64,000 nucleotides of DNA from NCBI GenBank assembly GCA_051531935.1, contig JAOPTR010000002.1:62001-126000 (forward strand). Direction: 5' to 3'. Below are positions 1 to 8,338 of the stretch, piece by piece; the first letter of the stretch is position 1; each line of letters begins with the position of its first letter. The notes beneath the pieces are model-generated. The model made no database searches. It worked only from the letters and a program-made list of their open reading frames with translations, and had not been told where the DNA came from. The position numbers were made by a program, and so were the translations under genes. The DNA comes from OCS116 sp051531935. Lineage in GTDB: Bacteria; Pseudomonadota; Alphaproteobacteria; Rhizobiales; OSC116.

Positions 1-830
1 AACTTAAATTCTTTCAAGCCGCAACACCTATGGCCGTAGCCATCGCTTCTGGCGATATTGATTATGCTGTGACTGCAATTTCAGGCGGTCTTGTATCACT
101 TGCCAATAAAGGCGCTATTAAAGTCATCGGTGGCGCATTGTCCGAGGAAGATGGCATTGATGGCCAGAAAATTCTTGCATCAGATGCTGCTTTTAAAGCT
201 GGGCTAACTTCACCTGCTGGTTTAGATGGCAAAACATTTGGTATGACAACAGCAGGTTCATCATTCCACTTTATGGGTTCAAAGATTGCTGCCAAAGAAG
301 GTGTGTCAGTTAAATTCAAGCCTTTGCAAAAAGTAGGTAGTATTATTGGTGCGCTTAAATCTGGGCAAATTGATTCATGGGCAATTGTGCCGCATATTGC
401 CAAGCCACTTGCTGGCGCAGGCGCTGTTCATATCATTGGTAATGTTTCTGATTATTTGCCAGATTATCAAGTGACAACTGTGTTCACTTCGGCAAAAAAT
501 GCTGCCGAAGAAAAAGGCATGACACAAGATTTCTTAACTGGTTTTTCAAAAGGTGTTGATGACTTTAATGCAGCCTTGGTCGATAAAACTCTAGGTGATG
601 AAGGCCGTGATGCCATGGTCAACCTCATTCATAAATATGTGTATGCAGACCGCCCGATAGAAAAAGCCGCACCGTCCATCATTAATGGCTCTATGCGTCT
701 TAATGCCGGTGCTGCGCTTAATATGTCTTCAGTTAAAGAACAGTTAGACTGGTTTAAATCAGAAGACTTAGTGGGTGCAGAGAGCAGCATGGAAAATCTG
801 GTTGATGCAAGTTATGTGAAAACCATTTAA
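1..830 (+). CDS. ABC transporter substrate-binding protein (NMT1/SsuA-like), 5' end missing
   Basis: Periplasmic binding protein of an ABC importer for a small organic solute of the thiamine-precursor, sulfonate, taurine or nitrate type. The reading frame is already open at base 3 (LKFFQAATPMAVAIASGD), so the signal peptide and first lobe lie outside the window and the Met codon at 30 is internal. The visible text has the family look: a LDGKTFGMTTAGSS stretch, then ALKSGQIDSWAIVPHIA as the second-lobe hinge, and a helical C-terminus. An ATPase and a permease of the same system follow directly. The substrate cannot be read from the sequence. Family call is fairly sure; specificity is unknown. 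Confidence 0.8.
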   Translation, partial: LKFFQAATPMAVAIASGDIDYAVTAISGGLVSLANKGAIKVIGGALSEEDGIDGQKILASDAAFKAGLTSPAGLDGKTFGMTTAGSSFHFMGSKIAAKEGVSVKFKPLQKVGSIIGALKSGQIDSWAIVPHIAKPLAGAGAVHIIGNVSDYLPDYQVTTVFTSAKNAAEEKGMTQDFLTGFSKGVDDFNAALVDKTLGDEGRDAMVNLIHKYVYADRPIEKAAPSIINGSMRLNAGAALNMSSVKEQLDWFKSEDLVGAESSMENLVDASYVKTI

Positions 831-853
831 CTGCCACATCACAAGAAATGTAG

Positions 854-876
854 TTCGAGGCGCTTGTCGCCTCGAA
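854..876 (+). other. intercistronic stem-loop between binding protein and ATPase genes
   Basis: Perfect 9-bp inverted repeat, TTCGAGGCG and CGCCTCGAA, around a 5-nt loop, with no T-run after it. It lies 24 bases after the binding-protein stop codon and 17 bases before the ATPase start. Such hairpins usually protect the upstream message from 3' decay, so the binding protein can be made in excess over the membrane parts. The role here is inferred from position. Confidence 0.55.
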
Positions 877-892
877 TGATTAGGAACGTATA

Positions 893-1660
893 ATGGACAT
901 TCAATTATCCAATATTTCGCATTCATATGGCGACTTTGAAGTCATAAAAAACCTTTCACTCAATATTGAGTCTGGTAAAATAGTCTGCATTGTTGGGCCA
1001 TCAGGTTGCGGGAAATCTACTTTATTACGTTTTATCGGCGGTTTGGAACGCCCCGCTTCTGGCGAAGTGTTGCAACTCGGCACACCTCCAAAAGATTCAT
1101 TAAATCCTATGACGTATATTTTTCAGGATTTTGCACTGTTGCCATGGCGCACGGTAAAAGGCAATATTTCATTGGTTTTGGAAGATCACGGCATTCGTGG
1201 CGCCAAAGCCCAGGAAATTATTAAAGACGTGCTCAAGCGTACCAATTTAAGCGACTTCGAGGATGCGCTACCCAAGCAATTATCTGGTGGCATGAAGCAA
1301 CGTGTGGCCATTGCACGGGCGTTGGCGGTCAAACCCGCAGTTATGTTAATGGATGAGCCATTATCGGCACTTGATAGCCAAACCAGAGAGCTGTTGATAG
1401 ACGACCTTGTTGGCCTGTGGTCAAAAAAACCATTCACTGCTGTTTATGTTACCCATAATTTAGAAGAAGCCGTCCGTTTGGGGCATTCAATTGTAGTTCT
1501 GTCGCGACGGCCAGGAGAGATTCGTGAAATTGTACATTTGGATACGCCATTGACCGAGCGCGAATATGGTAACCCTGAGATGGAGATCCAACGCAAACAC
1601 TTATGGGAAATTATGCGTAATGAAGCCAGGGCTGCTGATTCGGAGTTAATAAATGTCTGA
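893..1660 (+). CDS. ABC transporter ATP-binding protein (SsuB/TauB-like)
   Basis: Cytoplasmic ATPase that drives the importer. All nucleotide-binding motifs are present in 255 residues: Walker A GPSGCGKS at about 35-42, Q-loop FQDF near 78, signature LSGGM at about 130-134, and Walker B VMLMDE at about 150-155 followed by a D-loop and YVTHN as H-loop. Length and motif spelling fit the nitrate/sulfonate/taurine ATPases. It lies between the binding-protein and permease genes and overlaps the permease gene by 8 bases, which indicates translational coupling. Confidence 0.9.
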   Translation: MDIQLSNISHSYGDFEVIKNLSLNIESGKIVCIVGPSGCGKSTLLRFIGGLERPASGEVLQLGTPPKDSLNPMTYIFQDFALLPWRTVKGNISLVLEDHGIRGAKAQEIIKDVLKRTNLSDFEDALPKQLSGGMKQRVAIARALAVKPAVMLMDEPLSALDSQTRELLIDDLVGLWSKKPFTAVYVTHNLEEAVRLGHSIVVLSRRPGEIREIVHLDTPLTEREYGNPEMEIQRKHLWEIMRNEARAADSELINV

Positions 1661-2462
1661 AAATGTTGATCAAACAAAAGCAAAAATTGTTAAATATCGG
1701 GGAGGCGGCTTTAAGGCCAAACACCACAGATGGGTGGGGTTTCTGGTTTTTGTCGTGCTTATTTCTTTAGCCGAACTTGGTACAAGAACGGGCTTTATCT
1801 CAAATTTAACACTTCCCAAACCATCTGATGTTTTAGCAACCTTCATTGAACTTTACAATTCTGGCAAGCTTTGGCTGCATTTAGGCCCAAGCCTATCTAG
1901 GTTCGCGGTCGGTACAATTCTTGGCGTCAGTACAGGCATAGCTGTTGGGGTTATGATTGGCCTATTCTCTTATGTGCGCGCAGGCTTGGTGCCGCTTGTC
2001 GCTGCTTTATTTCCCATTCCAAAAATCGCATTGTTGCCGTTATTCATTATCTGGTTTGGTATTGATGAAATGTCAAAATATGCCCTAATTGCCTTTGGAA
2101 CTTTCACGCCTACTGTTGTGGCAACCTATGGCGCTGTCGATAATGTCGATCGTACATTAATCCGCATGGGGCAAAGCTTTGGGCTTTCTTGGTTTTCTAT
2201 TGTTAGAAAAATCGTCTTCCCTGGCGCACTTGCAGGTATTTTGTCTGGCCTACGTATATCAGTTGCCATTGCAATTATTCTGTTGGTCGCTGCCGAAATG
2301 CTAGGTGCAGAATATGGAATTGGTGCTTATATTTTGGAGGCTGGTTCGCTTTATGATTTGGAGCGGCTATTTGTCGGTGTGGTTATTTTATCGGTACTAG
2401 GCGTGCTAATGAGTGGGGTTATCGGCTATTTTGAACGAAGATTGCTCAATTGGCGGGTCTAA
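1653..2462 (+). CDS. ABC transporter permease (SsuC-like)
   Basis: Inner-membrane channel subunit of the same importer, 269 residues with about six hydrophobic helices after a basic N-terminus. The cytoplasmic coupling (EAA-type) loop is visible as SFGLSWFSIVRKIVFPGALA followed by SGLRISVA, typical of BPD_transp_1 permeases of the SsuC/TauC type. The start codon overlaps the end of the ATPase gene. The ORF ends just before a convergent cold-shock gene, so the operon probably ends here. Confidence 0.9.
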   Translation: MSENVDQTKAKIVKYRGGGFKAKHHRWVGFLVFVVLISLAELGTRTGFISNLTLPKPSDVLATFIELYNSGKLWLHLGPSLSRFAVGTILGVSTGIAVGVMIGLFSYVRAGLVPLVAALFPIPKIALLPLFIIWFGIDEMSKYALIAFGTFTPTVVATYGAVDNVDRTLIRMGQSFGLSWFSIVRKIVFPGALAGILSGLRISVAIAIILLVAAEMLGAEYGIGAYILEAGSLYDLERLFVGVVILSVLGVLMSGVIGYFERRLLNWRV

Positions 2463-2495
2463 CTCATAAATAAATAGAAAATCTAACCCACAAAC

Positions 2496-2530
2496 AAAAA
2501 AAGACACGACCCAAAAATATGGATCGTGTC
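2496..2530 (-). terminator. Rho-independent terminator of the cold-shock gene
   Basis: Read on the minus strand, GACACGATCC pairs with GGGTCGTGTC (10 bp with one G-U pair) across an 8-nt loop and is followed by seven T residues. It begins about 30 bases after the csp stop codon. On the plus strand the stem carries one mismatch and lacks a T-run, so it should act mainly on csp. Confidence 0.8.
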
Positions 2531-2558
2531 TAATTAAAAACTAATAATACGGCTTAAA

Positions 2559-2762
2559 TTAAGCAGATTTTAGGTTACAAGCAGATTGCTTGCCTTTTTC
2601 TTCTTGTACTTCATACTCGATTTTTTGACCTTCGTCCAAACCGTCTAGGTCTGAATTTTGAACAGCGCTAATGTGTACAAACACGTCAGAACCACCATTT
2701 TCAGGCTCGATGAAACCAAAACCCTTAGTTGGGTTAAACCATTTTACTGTACCAGTTGCCAT
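2559..2762 (-). CDS. cspA: cold-shock domain protein (CspA family)
   Basis: A 67-residue single-domain nucleic-acid chaperone that binds single-stranded RNA or DNA and melts mRNA structure. Both RNA-binding signatures are present: RNP1-like KGFGFI near residues 14-19 and RNP2-like VFVHI near 27-31, after the family opening MATGTVKWFN. AAGGA lies about 8 bases before the ATG. The gene stands alone on the minus strand with its own terminator. The 280-base upstream gap leaves room for a long leader, as is usual for csp genes, but no specific cold box was identified. Confidence 0.93.
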   Translation of the reverse strand: MATGTVKWFNPTKGFGFIEPENGGSDVFVHISAVQNSDLDGLDEGQKIEYEVQEEKGKQSACNLKSA

Positions 2763-3046
2763 GTTATTTTTCCTTGTGCAAATATTGGTGTTTTATTTAA
2801 CCACTAATGTGATTAAAAATATGGGCTTGATAAAGACTTACGTCTATTACCCTCAACTGGACCCAAATATTTGGAAAGAGAAGTGGATACAGTAGTAACG
2901 TATCAATCAACCGTGGTGGCGTTAGACACTAATTTACGAAATAAAACAAGCTATTTCACCATTAATGCAACAAAATATTGAATTTGGTGCAATATAGTCA
3001 GTAAATCGTGTTTAAATATGCCCAACCCACTTAATTTTTAACTTAT

Positions 3047-3256
3047 TTAGCCAGAACGAGCAGAGCCTCGGCTAGATGCTGCTAAATTAGGAATATTCTT
3101 ACCACCCATGTTTTTACCGTTTTTGTTTAGCTGAGTGCCAAATTTGCCTGCCGTATGTTTTTGTTCAGCAACAGCGGCTGGGGTAGGGGCTTTGCCTGTT
3201 TCATGCGCTTGGGCTAATCTTTTTTTCTTACGCTCACGTGCTCTGGCTTTACTCAT
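3047..3256 (-). CDS. small basic hypothetical protein
   Basis: A 69-residue, Lys/Arg-rich, low-complexity protein beginning MSKARARERKKKRLAQ, then an Ala/Pro segment and a Gly/Asn/Lys-rich tail. It has no membrane segment or signal. The composition suggests a nucleic-acid-associated or disordered protein. The ORF spans the gap between csp and a LysR gene with nothing competing on the other strand, so it is probably real, but no family function is assigned. Confidence 0.6.
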   Translation of the reverse strand: MSKARARERKKKRLAQAHETGKAPTPAAVAEQKHTAGKFGTQLNKNGKNMGGKNIPNLAASSRGSARSG

Positions 3257-3446
3257 GGGAATGACCTTTTTTTTAGTTGAATCATAGGTTAACCCATTTT
3301 CAATGTAAAAGAAAGAGCGACAGCATTTTTCTCAATGCAGCGTGTGTTGCTTTGTTGGCAGGTGTCCAAAGGGTGTGGTGAAGTTTTTTATAAATATGGC
3401 ACCTCAAAAAAGCCCTGTTTTCATATGTCTGTCATTAGCTCATCGC

Positions 3447-4346
3447 TCAATTATCAATCAAACTAGAACGAATATAGTCAATGAAAACGCGCGTTTTGGT
3501 GGGCAGATATTGTTTGCTTGGGTATAATATCCAAGCCGCAGTTTCAAAGTTGCCCGCACTCACTTCGTGGTCTGGAAACAAATCAATCAGTTCGCCGTTT
3601 GCAATGTGTTTTTCAATTGTCCAATCACTCAATAAGGCCACACCCATCCCTTCAATTGCCGCGCGCCTTATAGATAAAGCGTTAGAAATTGTTATGTGAG
3701 ACGTTATGCCAATCTCACAAATTTTACCTTTGTTTTTTTGAAATGACCATTTTGACCGATACCCATCAAATGGGAATGAAATACATTTATGGCTTGTGAG
3801 GTGTTCGGGCTTAGATAACTCGGCTGAGTTATCTAAATATTCGGGGCTTGCGACCACCTTATAACGGGTTGAAAATAACCGACTAACGATAGCAGTGCCT
3901 TCTATGGTATCGCCCAATCGAATGGCCACATCAATATTTTCAGAAATAAGATCTATATGATGATCAGCTAGCACCAAATCCAATTTTATATTGGGGTATT
4001 GGGTTTGAAACCCTTTTAACCGCGGCATCAACCAAATTTCGGAAAAAGCAATAGATGCCGTGATGCGCAGGTTACCAGTTGGAGTATCGACCATTTCACG
4101 TGCAGCGTCACGAATCTGGTTGATTTCTTCGAGCGGGTTTTGAATGCGATCAAATGTGGTTTGTCCCGCTTCGGTTAGTGAGAGGCGTCGTGTCGAGCGG
4201 TCAAATAGTCGATAGCCTAAATCTCTCTCCAAAGCCGATACTAACCTCGAGACTGCTGATGGGTCGATGTTATTCTGCCGTGCCAAAGCTGCAAAAGAAC
4301 CAAGGCGAACAATGTCGATGAATATTTGTAAGTTATGTAAATCCAT
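3447..4346 (-). CDS. LysR-family transcriptional regulator
   Basis: A 299-residue regulator with an N-terminal winged helix (residues 2-60; LQIFIDIVRLGSFAALA, then SAVSRLVSALERDLGYRLFD) and a C-terminal LysR substrate domain. The RSTRRLSLTEAG wing is of the CrgA/DmlR-like subgroup. It is divergent from the azoreductase-SDR pair across a 96-base gap that holds two inverted repeats, so it probably controls that pair and itself. The inducer is unknown. Confidence 0.88.
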   Translation of the reverse strand: MDLHNLQIFIDIVRLGSFAALARQNNIDPSAVSRLVSALERDLGYRLFDRSTRRLSLTEAGQTTFDRIQNPLEEINQIRDAAREMVDTPTGNLRITASIAFSEIWLMPRLKGFQTQYPNIKLDLVLADHHIDLISENIDVAIRLGDTIEGTAIVSRLFSTRYKVVASPEYLDNSAELSKPEHLTSHKCISFPFDGYRSKWSFQKNKGKICEIGITSHITISNALSIRRAAIEGMGVALLSDWTIEKHIANGELIDLFPDHEVSAGNFETAAWILYPSKQYLPTKTRVFIDYIRSSLIDN

Positions 4347-4382
4347 TCATGTAAATATTGCATGAAACATATGTAATTACAT
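4346..4382. promoter_or_regulatory. probable LysR operator in divergent intergenic region
   Basis: Two dyads are seen here: TTCATG-9 nt-CATGAA at 4346-4366, touching the LysR start codon, and the perfect 12-bp palindrome ATGTAATTACAT at 4371-4382. The latter fits the LysR T-N11-A type. Both sit between divergent genes where such a regulator would act; binding is inferred. Confidence 0.5.
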
Positions 4383-4442
4383 CTATTTCCAACTAACTAT
4401 ACACGAATTATATTTATGGTGATCAAACAAAAGGAAATGATT

Positions 4443-5066
4443 ATGACAAATATTTTACGAATTGACTCCTCATCACGCACCGGCGCAGAATCAAAGTCTC
4501 GCTTATTGGCAGATAGAGTTGTCGGGCAAATTCAAAATAATAACCCTAAAGCAGATATTGTTTTTAGAGATTTGGCTGTCGCACCATTGGGGCACATTCA
4601 AAACAAAACGATTGAAGCTTATTACACGCCTGATGAGCAAATGACAGAGGGCTTGAAGCAAGCAAGTGCCGTTTCGGACGAGTTGCTAAGCGAGTTGAAC
4701 CAAGCTGATATTCTGGTTATTTCAATTCCAATGTATAATTTTTCAGTGCCATCAGCATTTAAAGCTTGGATTGATCAGATTGTGCGAATTGGCCGCAGCT
4801 TTTCATATGAAAATGGTGAATTTGGCCCCTTGTTAAAAGACCGTCCAACATATTTATGCCTAAGTTATGGCGCAACTGGTTATTTGGATGATGGCCCCAT
4901 GGCTGACTATGATTTTATGTACCCTTATGTAAAATTCGTTCTTGGTTTTTTAGGCATTACCAATGTAACCTTATTTGCTATGCAAGCCACTACGGCTGAA
5001 CCAGAAGTCGTTGCGGTTGAGCAAACCAAAATATTCAAAGCGATAGATCAACATTTTAAGGGGTAA
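4443..5066 (+). CDS. azoR: FMN-dependent NADH-azoreductase (AzoR/AcpD family)
   Basis: A flavodoxin-fold quinone/azo reductase of 207 residues that reduces quinones or azo compounds with NADH and FMN. The start opens MTNILRIDSSSRTGAESKSR, the phosphate-binding loop of the family; later ISIPMYNFSVPSAFKAWID is the FMN-contact segment. An in-frame ATG exists at 4416, but AAAGGA just upstream of 4437-4443 favours the later start. The SDR gene begins two bases after the stop, so the two are one operon, facing a divergent LysR. The likely role is electrophile or quinone detoxification. Confidence 0.88.
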   Translation: MTNILRIDSSSRTGAESKSRLLADRVVGQIQNNNPKADIVFRDLAVAPLGHIQNKTIEAYYTPDEQMTEGLKQASAVSDELLSELNQADILVISIPMYNFSVPSAFKAWIDQIVRIGRSFSYENGEFGPLLKDRPTYLCLSYGATGYLDDGPMADYDFMYPYVKFVLGFLGITNVTLFAMQATTAEPEVVAVEQTKIFKAIDQHFKG

Positions 5067-5068
5067 TT

Positions 5069-5821
5069 ATGCATCCGAATTTAGACAATAAAACGGTTGT
5101 GATAACAGGGGCAAGTGGCGGTATTGGTGCCGCCACGGCCTTTCATTTTGCAAAACAGGGCGCAAATGTTGTTCTGCTAGCCAGAAATTTAAAAAAGCTT
5201 CAGCAAATTGCTCACAAAATTGGCAATAATGCTCTTGCAATCGAAACCGATGTGAGTGATTTTGCACAAGTGGAGCGCGCACTGGTACAAGCTAATCAAC
5301 ATTTTGGTGGAATCGACATTTTAGTCAATAATGCTGGTACTATTGAGCCCATTGCACGGATAGAAAATTCCGACCCAAATGAATGGCAAAAAACTGTCAA
5401 TGTCAATTTGGTAGGTGTTTATAATGGCCTGCGTGCCGTACATGAATATTTGGCGCAAAATGGTGGCGTGATTGTCAATATTTCATCAGGCGCAGCAACA
5501 TCTGCGCTAGAAGGTTGGAGCCATTATTGTGCCACTAAAGCCGCGGTTCTATCATTAACAAAATGTGCTCATAAAGAATGGGCAGAGCAGAATATCCGCG
5601 TTGTAGGCCTGTCACCAGGCACGGTGGCAACAGACATGCAGCATAGCATTAAAAGCTCTGGCATTAACCCCGTCAGTCAGCTCGATTGGTCGGCACATAT
5701 ACCGCCAGAATGGGTGGCAAAAACCATTGCATGGTTAACGACAGATGCCGCAAGTGAATATGCGGGCGTTGATTTTTCTCTAAAGACAGATGAAGCCAAA
5801 CGCCTCGTTGGTTTGATATAG
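5069..5821 (+). CDS. short-chain dehydrogenase/reductase
   Basis: Classical SDR of 250 residues with Rossmann fold. The cofactor motif TGASGGIG lies at residues 13-20, NNAG follows strand 4, and the catalytic Ser and YxxxK appear as NISSGAA and YCATK. The second strand ends in ARNLKK, which suggests NADP preference. It is translationally linked to the azoreductase gene, with a 2-base gap. The substrate is unknown; a carbonyl produced under the same stress is a reasonable guess. Confidence 0.88.
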   Translation: MHPNLDNKTVVITGASGGIGAATAFHFAKQGANVVLLARNLKKLQQIAHKIGNNALAIETDVSDFAQVERALVQANQHFGGIDILVNNAGTIEPIARIENSDPNEWQKTVNVNLVGVYNGLRAVHEYLAQNGGVIVNISSGAATSALEGWSHYCATKAAVLSLTKCAHKEWAEQNIRVVGLSPGTVATDMQHSIKSSGINPVSQLDWSAHIPPEWVAKTIAWLTTDAASEYAGVDFSLKTDEAKRLVGLI

Positions 5822-5828
5822 CCAAAGT

Positions 5829-5862
5829 GGATAAAAACGAGGTTTGAATTTCGTTTTTATCC
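5829..5862. terminator. hairpin terminator between convergent genes
   Basis: A perfect 12-bp stem (GGATAAAAACGA / TCGTTTTTATCC) with a 10-nt loop, placed eight bases after the SDR stop and 46 bases from the convergent hydrolase stop. The T-rich stretch lies in the stem arm itself, so it could work in both directions. Confidence 0.65.
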
Positions 5863-5908
5863 GTTTCAAATCTTGGTGCCTAACGACGCCGCACTACTGC
5901 GTTAGCAA

Positions 5909-6976
5909 TCAGGTTTGTTTAATCCAATTAACAATTACGCGCCAAGCCTCTGGGTCCAGAATAGTGCCTTCACCATTATAACCAGACATCAAATCCATTG
6001 GGGATGATTCTTCAATTGGCTTTTTGTAATATTTTAGTACGTGGTTCGCATTTTCTGGGTATGAAAAAACTACGTTTTGCTTCCTAGAAACAGCATTCTC
6101 TAGCAGCTTTCCATCAATATCCCACTTAACTTGAATATCCTTTTTGCCAATCATAACCAACATTGGTTCAAACACTTTAGAAAATGTATCTATAGGGTCA
6201 GCTCCCAAAAATTCTTGAATGAAAGGCTGGTTTTCCTCTTTAAGAAAAGACAATAAGACATTCTTAAAGGCGTCTGGAATTCCTTCAAGGTCAATTGCCT
6301 TCTTTCCATCCCTAAGGGCATCAATAGCCGTGAATATTTTGGCCTTAAGTTCACCATTGTTTGGGAAACTTTCAATCTGAGGAGCCAATTGAGATTTAAG
6401 AAGTTCAGAGATAGGGCGCCCCAAAATTCCAGTAAGTATTAATGCAGAAAACCGCTGTTCTTTATCATGTGAGGTTTGGTATTTAAGAGCGTGCAACACG
6501 CCTTCACTATTGGCTAAAACTAAAATTTTATTGTCATCAACATTAGGGTGTTTTTTTAAAACCTGATATGCACCAGACAACTCATCCACATGCCCTTGCA
6601 TGCTAATTTTGCCTGCCAATTTCTTGGCGTTTTCCATCATGTGTATTCCAGAGAGCCTTTTATCATATCGAATTGTTACCATTCCTAACTCTGCGAGGCG
6701 GTTTGCCAATAGCTTAGCTGAGCCATTGCTGCCTTGCAGTGCGGGTGAGTTCCAATCGCGATCTGTCGGGCCACTGCCTGCAATAAATACAATGGCGGGG
6801 TATTTCCCGGGTGATTCTGGTCGAATGAGAGTCGCGAATATCGAAATGCCGCCCACTTGCCATTCGTGATTTTCTTCAACTGTTGGCATTGGTTCGGCCA
6901 TTGTGCTCGAAACCACGGTACCGCTAACAAGCAATATCAATAAGTAATATATTTTTAACGTAGACCAATATTTCAT
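5909..6976 (-). CDS. exported alpha/beta-hydrolase
   Basis: A 355-residue hydrolase with an N-terminal signal peptide (hydrophobic stretch to about residue 26, likely cleavage after TMA) and therefore periplasmic. The oxyanion region reads GSGPTDRDWN (about 67-76). The nucleophile elbow reads LANSEGV with Ser about 157, so the usual G-x-S-x-G has Ala in the first position. A C-terminal NANHVLKYY stretch supplies the likely catalytic His. It resembles serine-aminopeptidase-like or dienelactone-hydrolase-like esterases. The substrate is unknown. Confidence 0.75.
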   Translation of the reverse strand: MKYWSTLKIYYLLILLVSGTVVSSTMAEPMPTVEENHEWQVGGISIFATLIRPESPGKYPAIVFIAGSGPTDRDWNSPALQGSNGSAKLLANRLAELGMVTIRYDKRLSGIHMMENAKKLAGKISMQGHVDELSGAYQVLKKHPNVDDNKILVLANSEGVLHALKYQTSHDKEQRFSALILTGILGRPISELLKSQLAPQIESFPNNGELKAKIFTAIDALRDGKKAIDLEGIPDAFKNVLLSFLKEENQPFIQEFLGADPIDTFSKVFEPMLVMIGKKDIQVKWDIDGKLLENAVSRKQNVVFSYPENANHVLKYYKKPIEESSPMDLMSGYNGEGTILDPEAWRVIVNWIKQT

Positions 6977-6997
6977 TTGAAATTCAGTATTTCATGT

Positions 6998-7031
6998 GTT
7001 ATTTCGTTAATTCGGGTATTTACGAAATAAC
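6998..7031. promoter_or_regulatory. inverted repeat upstream of the exported hydrolase and sdpR
   Basis: Two perfect 10-bp arms, GTTATTTCGT (6998-7007) and ACGAAATAAC (7022-7031), separated by 14 bases, in the gap between the hydrolase start at 6976 and the sdpR-like start at 7213. The arrangement suits a dimeric repressor such as the neighbouring ArsR/SdpR-type protein. Confidence 0.45.
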
Positions 7032-7212
7032 GAAATGTAACTCTTCTGTCAAGGGAGTTAAACGACATTTAAAATAAAGGATTTTACAAATGGAACCAAC
7101 AGAAAATGCAGAATTTGTATGCTCGCCACCGAACTCTCTTTAATAACCTCTTGCAGCTTGACATATCTAGCTATTTCTTTTATTCGCAAATTACCGAAAA
7201 AGAAAGATACTT

Positions 7213-7482
7213 ATGGCCGATACCTTTATGGCATTGTCGAGCGCTACTCGGCGCGAAATTTTAAACATGCTCAAAACAAAAGATATGAGCGCGGGCGAGA
7301 TTGCCGACGTTCTGCAAATTAGCAAATCGACTTTGTCTGGCCATTTTAACGTGTTGAAGAATGCCGATTTGGTCGATACTGAACGCAATGGCACTACAAT
7401 CACTTACAGTCTTAAAACCAGCGTGGTTGAAGATATGATTGGTGAATTAATGAATTTATTAGATGTAAATAAAGGTAAGTAA
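7213..7482 (+). CDS. sdpR: ArsR/SdpR-family autorepressor
   Basis: An 89-residue winged-helix repressor: FMALSSATRREILNMLK opens the fold, SAGEIADVLQISKSTLSGHF is the recognition helix-turn-helix, and the wing holds a short TERNGTTITYSL hairpin. No metal-site Cys pair is present, as in SdpR-type members. The next ORF, one base after the stop, encodes an SdpI-like immunity protein, the pairing known from Bacillus sdpRI where the immunity protein sequesters the repressor. An AAAGAAAG purine tract precedes the ATG. Confidence 0.82.
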   Translation: MADTFMALSSATRREILNMLKTKDMSAGEIADVLQISKSTLSGHFNVLKNADLVDTERNGTTITYSLKTSVVEDMIGELMNLLDVNKGK

Positions 7483-7483
7483 A

Positions 7484-8131
7484 ATGACAATAATACGCAG
7501 TTCTTGGTTGCTTTTTATAATTGTATTTTTGGCGAGTCTATATGCAATGAGCATTGCCCCAGACGGCATGAAATTACCCATTCACTGGAATTTAAGTGGT
7601 GAAGTAGATAATGAAGTTAGCGCAAAAACCGCATTATGGATCATGCCTGCAATCATTCTTGGTATATTGTTATTAATGTCGGTACTTGCCTATGTTGAGC
7701 CGCGCAAAGACAATTTACAAAAATCTAACAAAGCACGTTCTTGGATTGTTTTGGCGATTACGATGTTTATGTCAGCTGCGGCATTGGGCAATGTGGCCAA
7801 AGTTATGGGGTATGATATCATGAGCTTCAGGCTTTTAATGTCAGGTATCATGTTGTTGTTTATAATTTTGGGCAATTTTTTACCCAAATTGCGTTCCAAT
7901 TTTTACATTGGCATTCGCACCCCGTGGACATTATCCTCCGAAGAGAATTGGAAGCTAACTCACAGGTTGGGCGGTAGATTGTTTATGATTTGCGGCGTTG
8001 TAGGCTTTGTTATTACGCTATTTGTACCAAGTGCTCAAATGATGAGTTATCTTGCCCTTGCAGTACTATTACCGTGCGTCATTATACCCATTGCATACAG
8101 TTGGTATTTGTTTCGGCAAGAAAATAAATGA
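7484..8131 (+). CDS. sdpI: SdpI-family immunity-type membrane protein
   Basis: A 215-residue inner-membrane protein with about six hydrophobic segments. The N-terminal part matches DUF1648: a membrane helix, then PIHWNLSGEVDNEVSAK. The C-terminal part is the SdpI domain with NFYIGIRTPWTLSSEENW and THRLGGRLF, its most conserved block. In Bacillus the homologue gives immunity to the SdpC toxin and signals to SdpR. No toxin or sdpAB-like gene lies nearby, so here it may protect against foreign toxins or have a cell-envelope role. It is coupled to the sdpR-like gene upstream. Confidence 0.85.
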   Translation: MTIIRSSWLLFIIVFLASLYAMSIAPDGMKLPIHWNLSGEVDNEVSAKTALWIMPAIILGILLLMSVLAYVEPRKDNLQKSNKARSWIVLAITMFMSAAALGNVAKVMGYDIMSFRLLMSGIMLLFIILGNFLPKLRSNFYIGIRTPWTLSSEENWKLTHRLGGRLFMICGVVGFVITLFVPSAQMMSYLALAVLLPCVIIPIAYSWYLFRQENK

Positions 8132-8277
8132 TGATCGACAAAATAAAACCAATTGAATTTTTGGCATTACAAACATGGATGGTTTTGGTCGCAATGATGT
8201 TGGTGAAACTTGATGATTGGTTTGGTTTTTATTTCATAACTAAACATCTTTTATGGGATATGTTGACGAAACTGTAG
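8128..8277 (+). CDS. 49-residue ORF translationally coupled to sdpI
   Basis: The start codon overlaps the sdpI stop (ATGA), so ribosomes finishing sdpI can restart here. The product begins MMIDKIKPIEFLALQTWM, continues with a short hydrophobic stretch (MVLVAMMLVKL) and an aromatic-rich tail ending MLTKL. It would be a small membrane-associated protein. No family is recognised. Support is the overlap and context; the hydrophobic stretch is short and the ORF could be spurious. Confidence 0.4.
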   Translation: MMIDKIKPIEFLALQTWMVLVAMMLVKLDDWFGFYFITKHLLWDMLTKL

Positions 8278-8338
8278 TAAGTTGTTTTGCTCGATAGTAA
8301 CTCTGACAATTTGTAGGATAAATATAAAAACACCGAAA

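Noticed and set aside
2763..3046. RNA thermometer or riboswitch in the csp leader
   Set aside because: A long leader is plausible, but no specific conserved fold could be drawn with confidence.
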